Assembly: GCF_016612505.1 (NCBI RefSeq)
Contig: NZ_JAENRR010000042.1
Coordinates: 1 to 43,885 of the forward strand
Direction of reading: 5' to 3'
Source of the DNA: Carboxylicivirga marina
GTDB lineage: Bacteria; Bacteroidota; Bacteroidia; Bacteroidales; Marinilabiliaceae
Length of the DNA: 43,885 nt
Shown here: positions 43,834 to 43,885 of the stretch, in pieces
How the letters are laid out: each line of letters opens with the position of its first letter
Numbering within the stretch: the stretch's first letter is position 1
The notes under the pieces: model-generated
Database searches by the model: none
Told to the model about the DNA's origin: nothing
Seen by the model: the letters and a program-made list of their open reading frames with translations, nothing else
Translations under genes and position numbers: made by a program

Positions 43834-43885
43834 AACTTTGACATACAGATGTGTATTAGTATTTTCAGGCGATAAAATCAGCCGA

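Overview
This window looks like a chromosome segment from a Bacteroidota bacterium, probably a marine or sediment Marinilabiliales-type genome. That is an inference from SusC/SusD pairs, RprX/RprY-like signalling, lipoproteins, TAnnTTTG-like -7 promoter elements and low GC. No rRNA or other marker fixes the genus.

Layout. (1) 1-3063: REP-like repeats, then a minus-strand histidine kinase/response regulator pair, divergent from (2) a TonB-receptor-like outer-membrane protein (3276-5945). (3) 5946-7481: a REP-associated Y1 transposase (RAYT) gene inside a dense field of palindromic repeats. (4) 7885-11729: a ribose-type operon with a GRP-family sugar permease, a ribokinase and a secreted ADP-ribosylglycohydrolase-family lipoprotein. 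(5) 12045-14924: a membrane-spanning one-component regulator (sensor propeller, Y_Y_Y domain, LuxR-type HTH), tail-to-tail with an uncharacterised outer-membrane-like protein. (6) 16506-31258: a polysaccharide utilisation locus (PUL) with SusC, SusD, a likely surface glycan-binding lipoprotein, GH5+CBM6-like, PKD+GH16, GH16, GH3 and GH3. The enzyme set points to a beta-1,3- or mixed-linkage beta-glucan such as laminarin. (7) 31456-36720: DoxX, two exported Gfo/Idh/MocA oxidoreductases, a DUF1080 (3-keto-disaccharide hydrolase family) lipoprotein and an exported xylose-isomerase-like TIM barrel. All carry export or membrane signals, so this looks like an envelope pathway that cuts glycosides by C3 oxidation, placed directly behind the glucan PUL. 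(8) 36858-37548: a second RAYT framed by inverted copies of a three-palindrome repeat. (9) 37634-37955: eight diverged units with an exact 42-bp period. (10) 38038-42970: gltX, a sulfotransferase-like gene, glnS (convergent), folB, a Cys-rich CWC-type protein and tRNA-Cys. (11) A frameshifted serine recombinase at the right edge.

The most notable new observation is regulatory. The ribose operon and the glucan PUL, which lie either side of the LuxR-type regulator, both carry upstream arrays of TGAGG half-sites spaced 10-11 bp apart. The cores match at 21 of 22 positions. This suggests a shared operator read by a helically phased regulator, perhaps the adjacent one. The second is the complete exported oxidative glycoside-cleavage cassette, with a DoxX gene two bases ahead of the first dehydrogenase.
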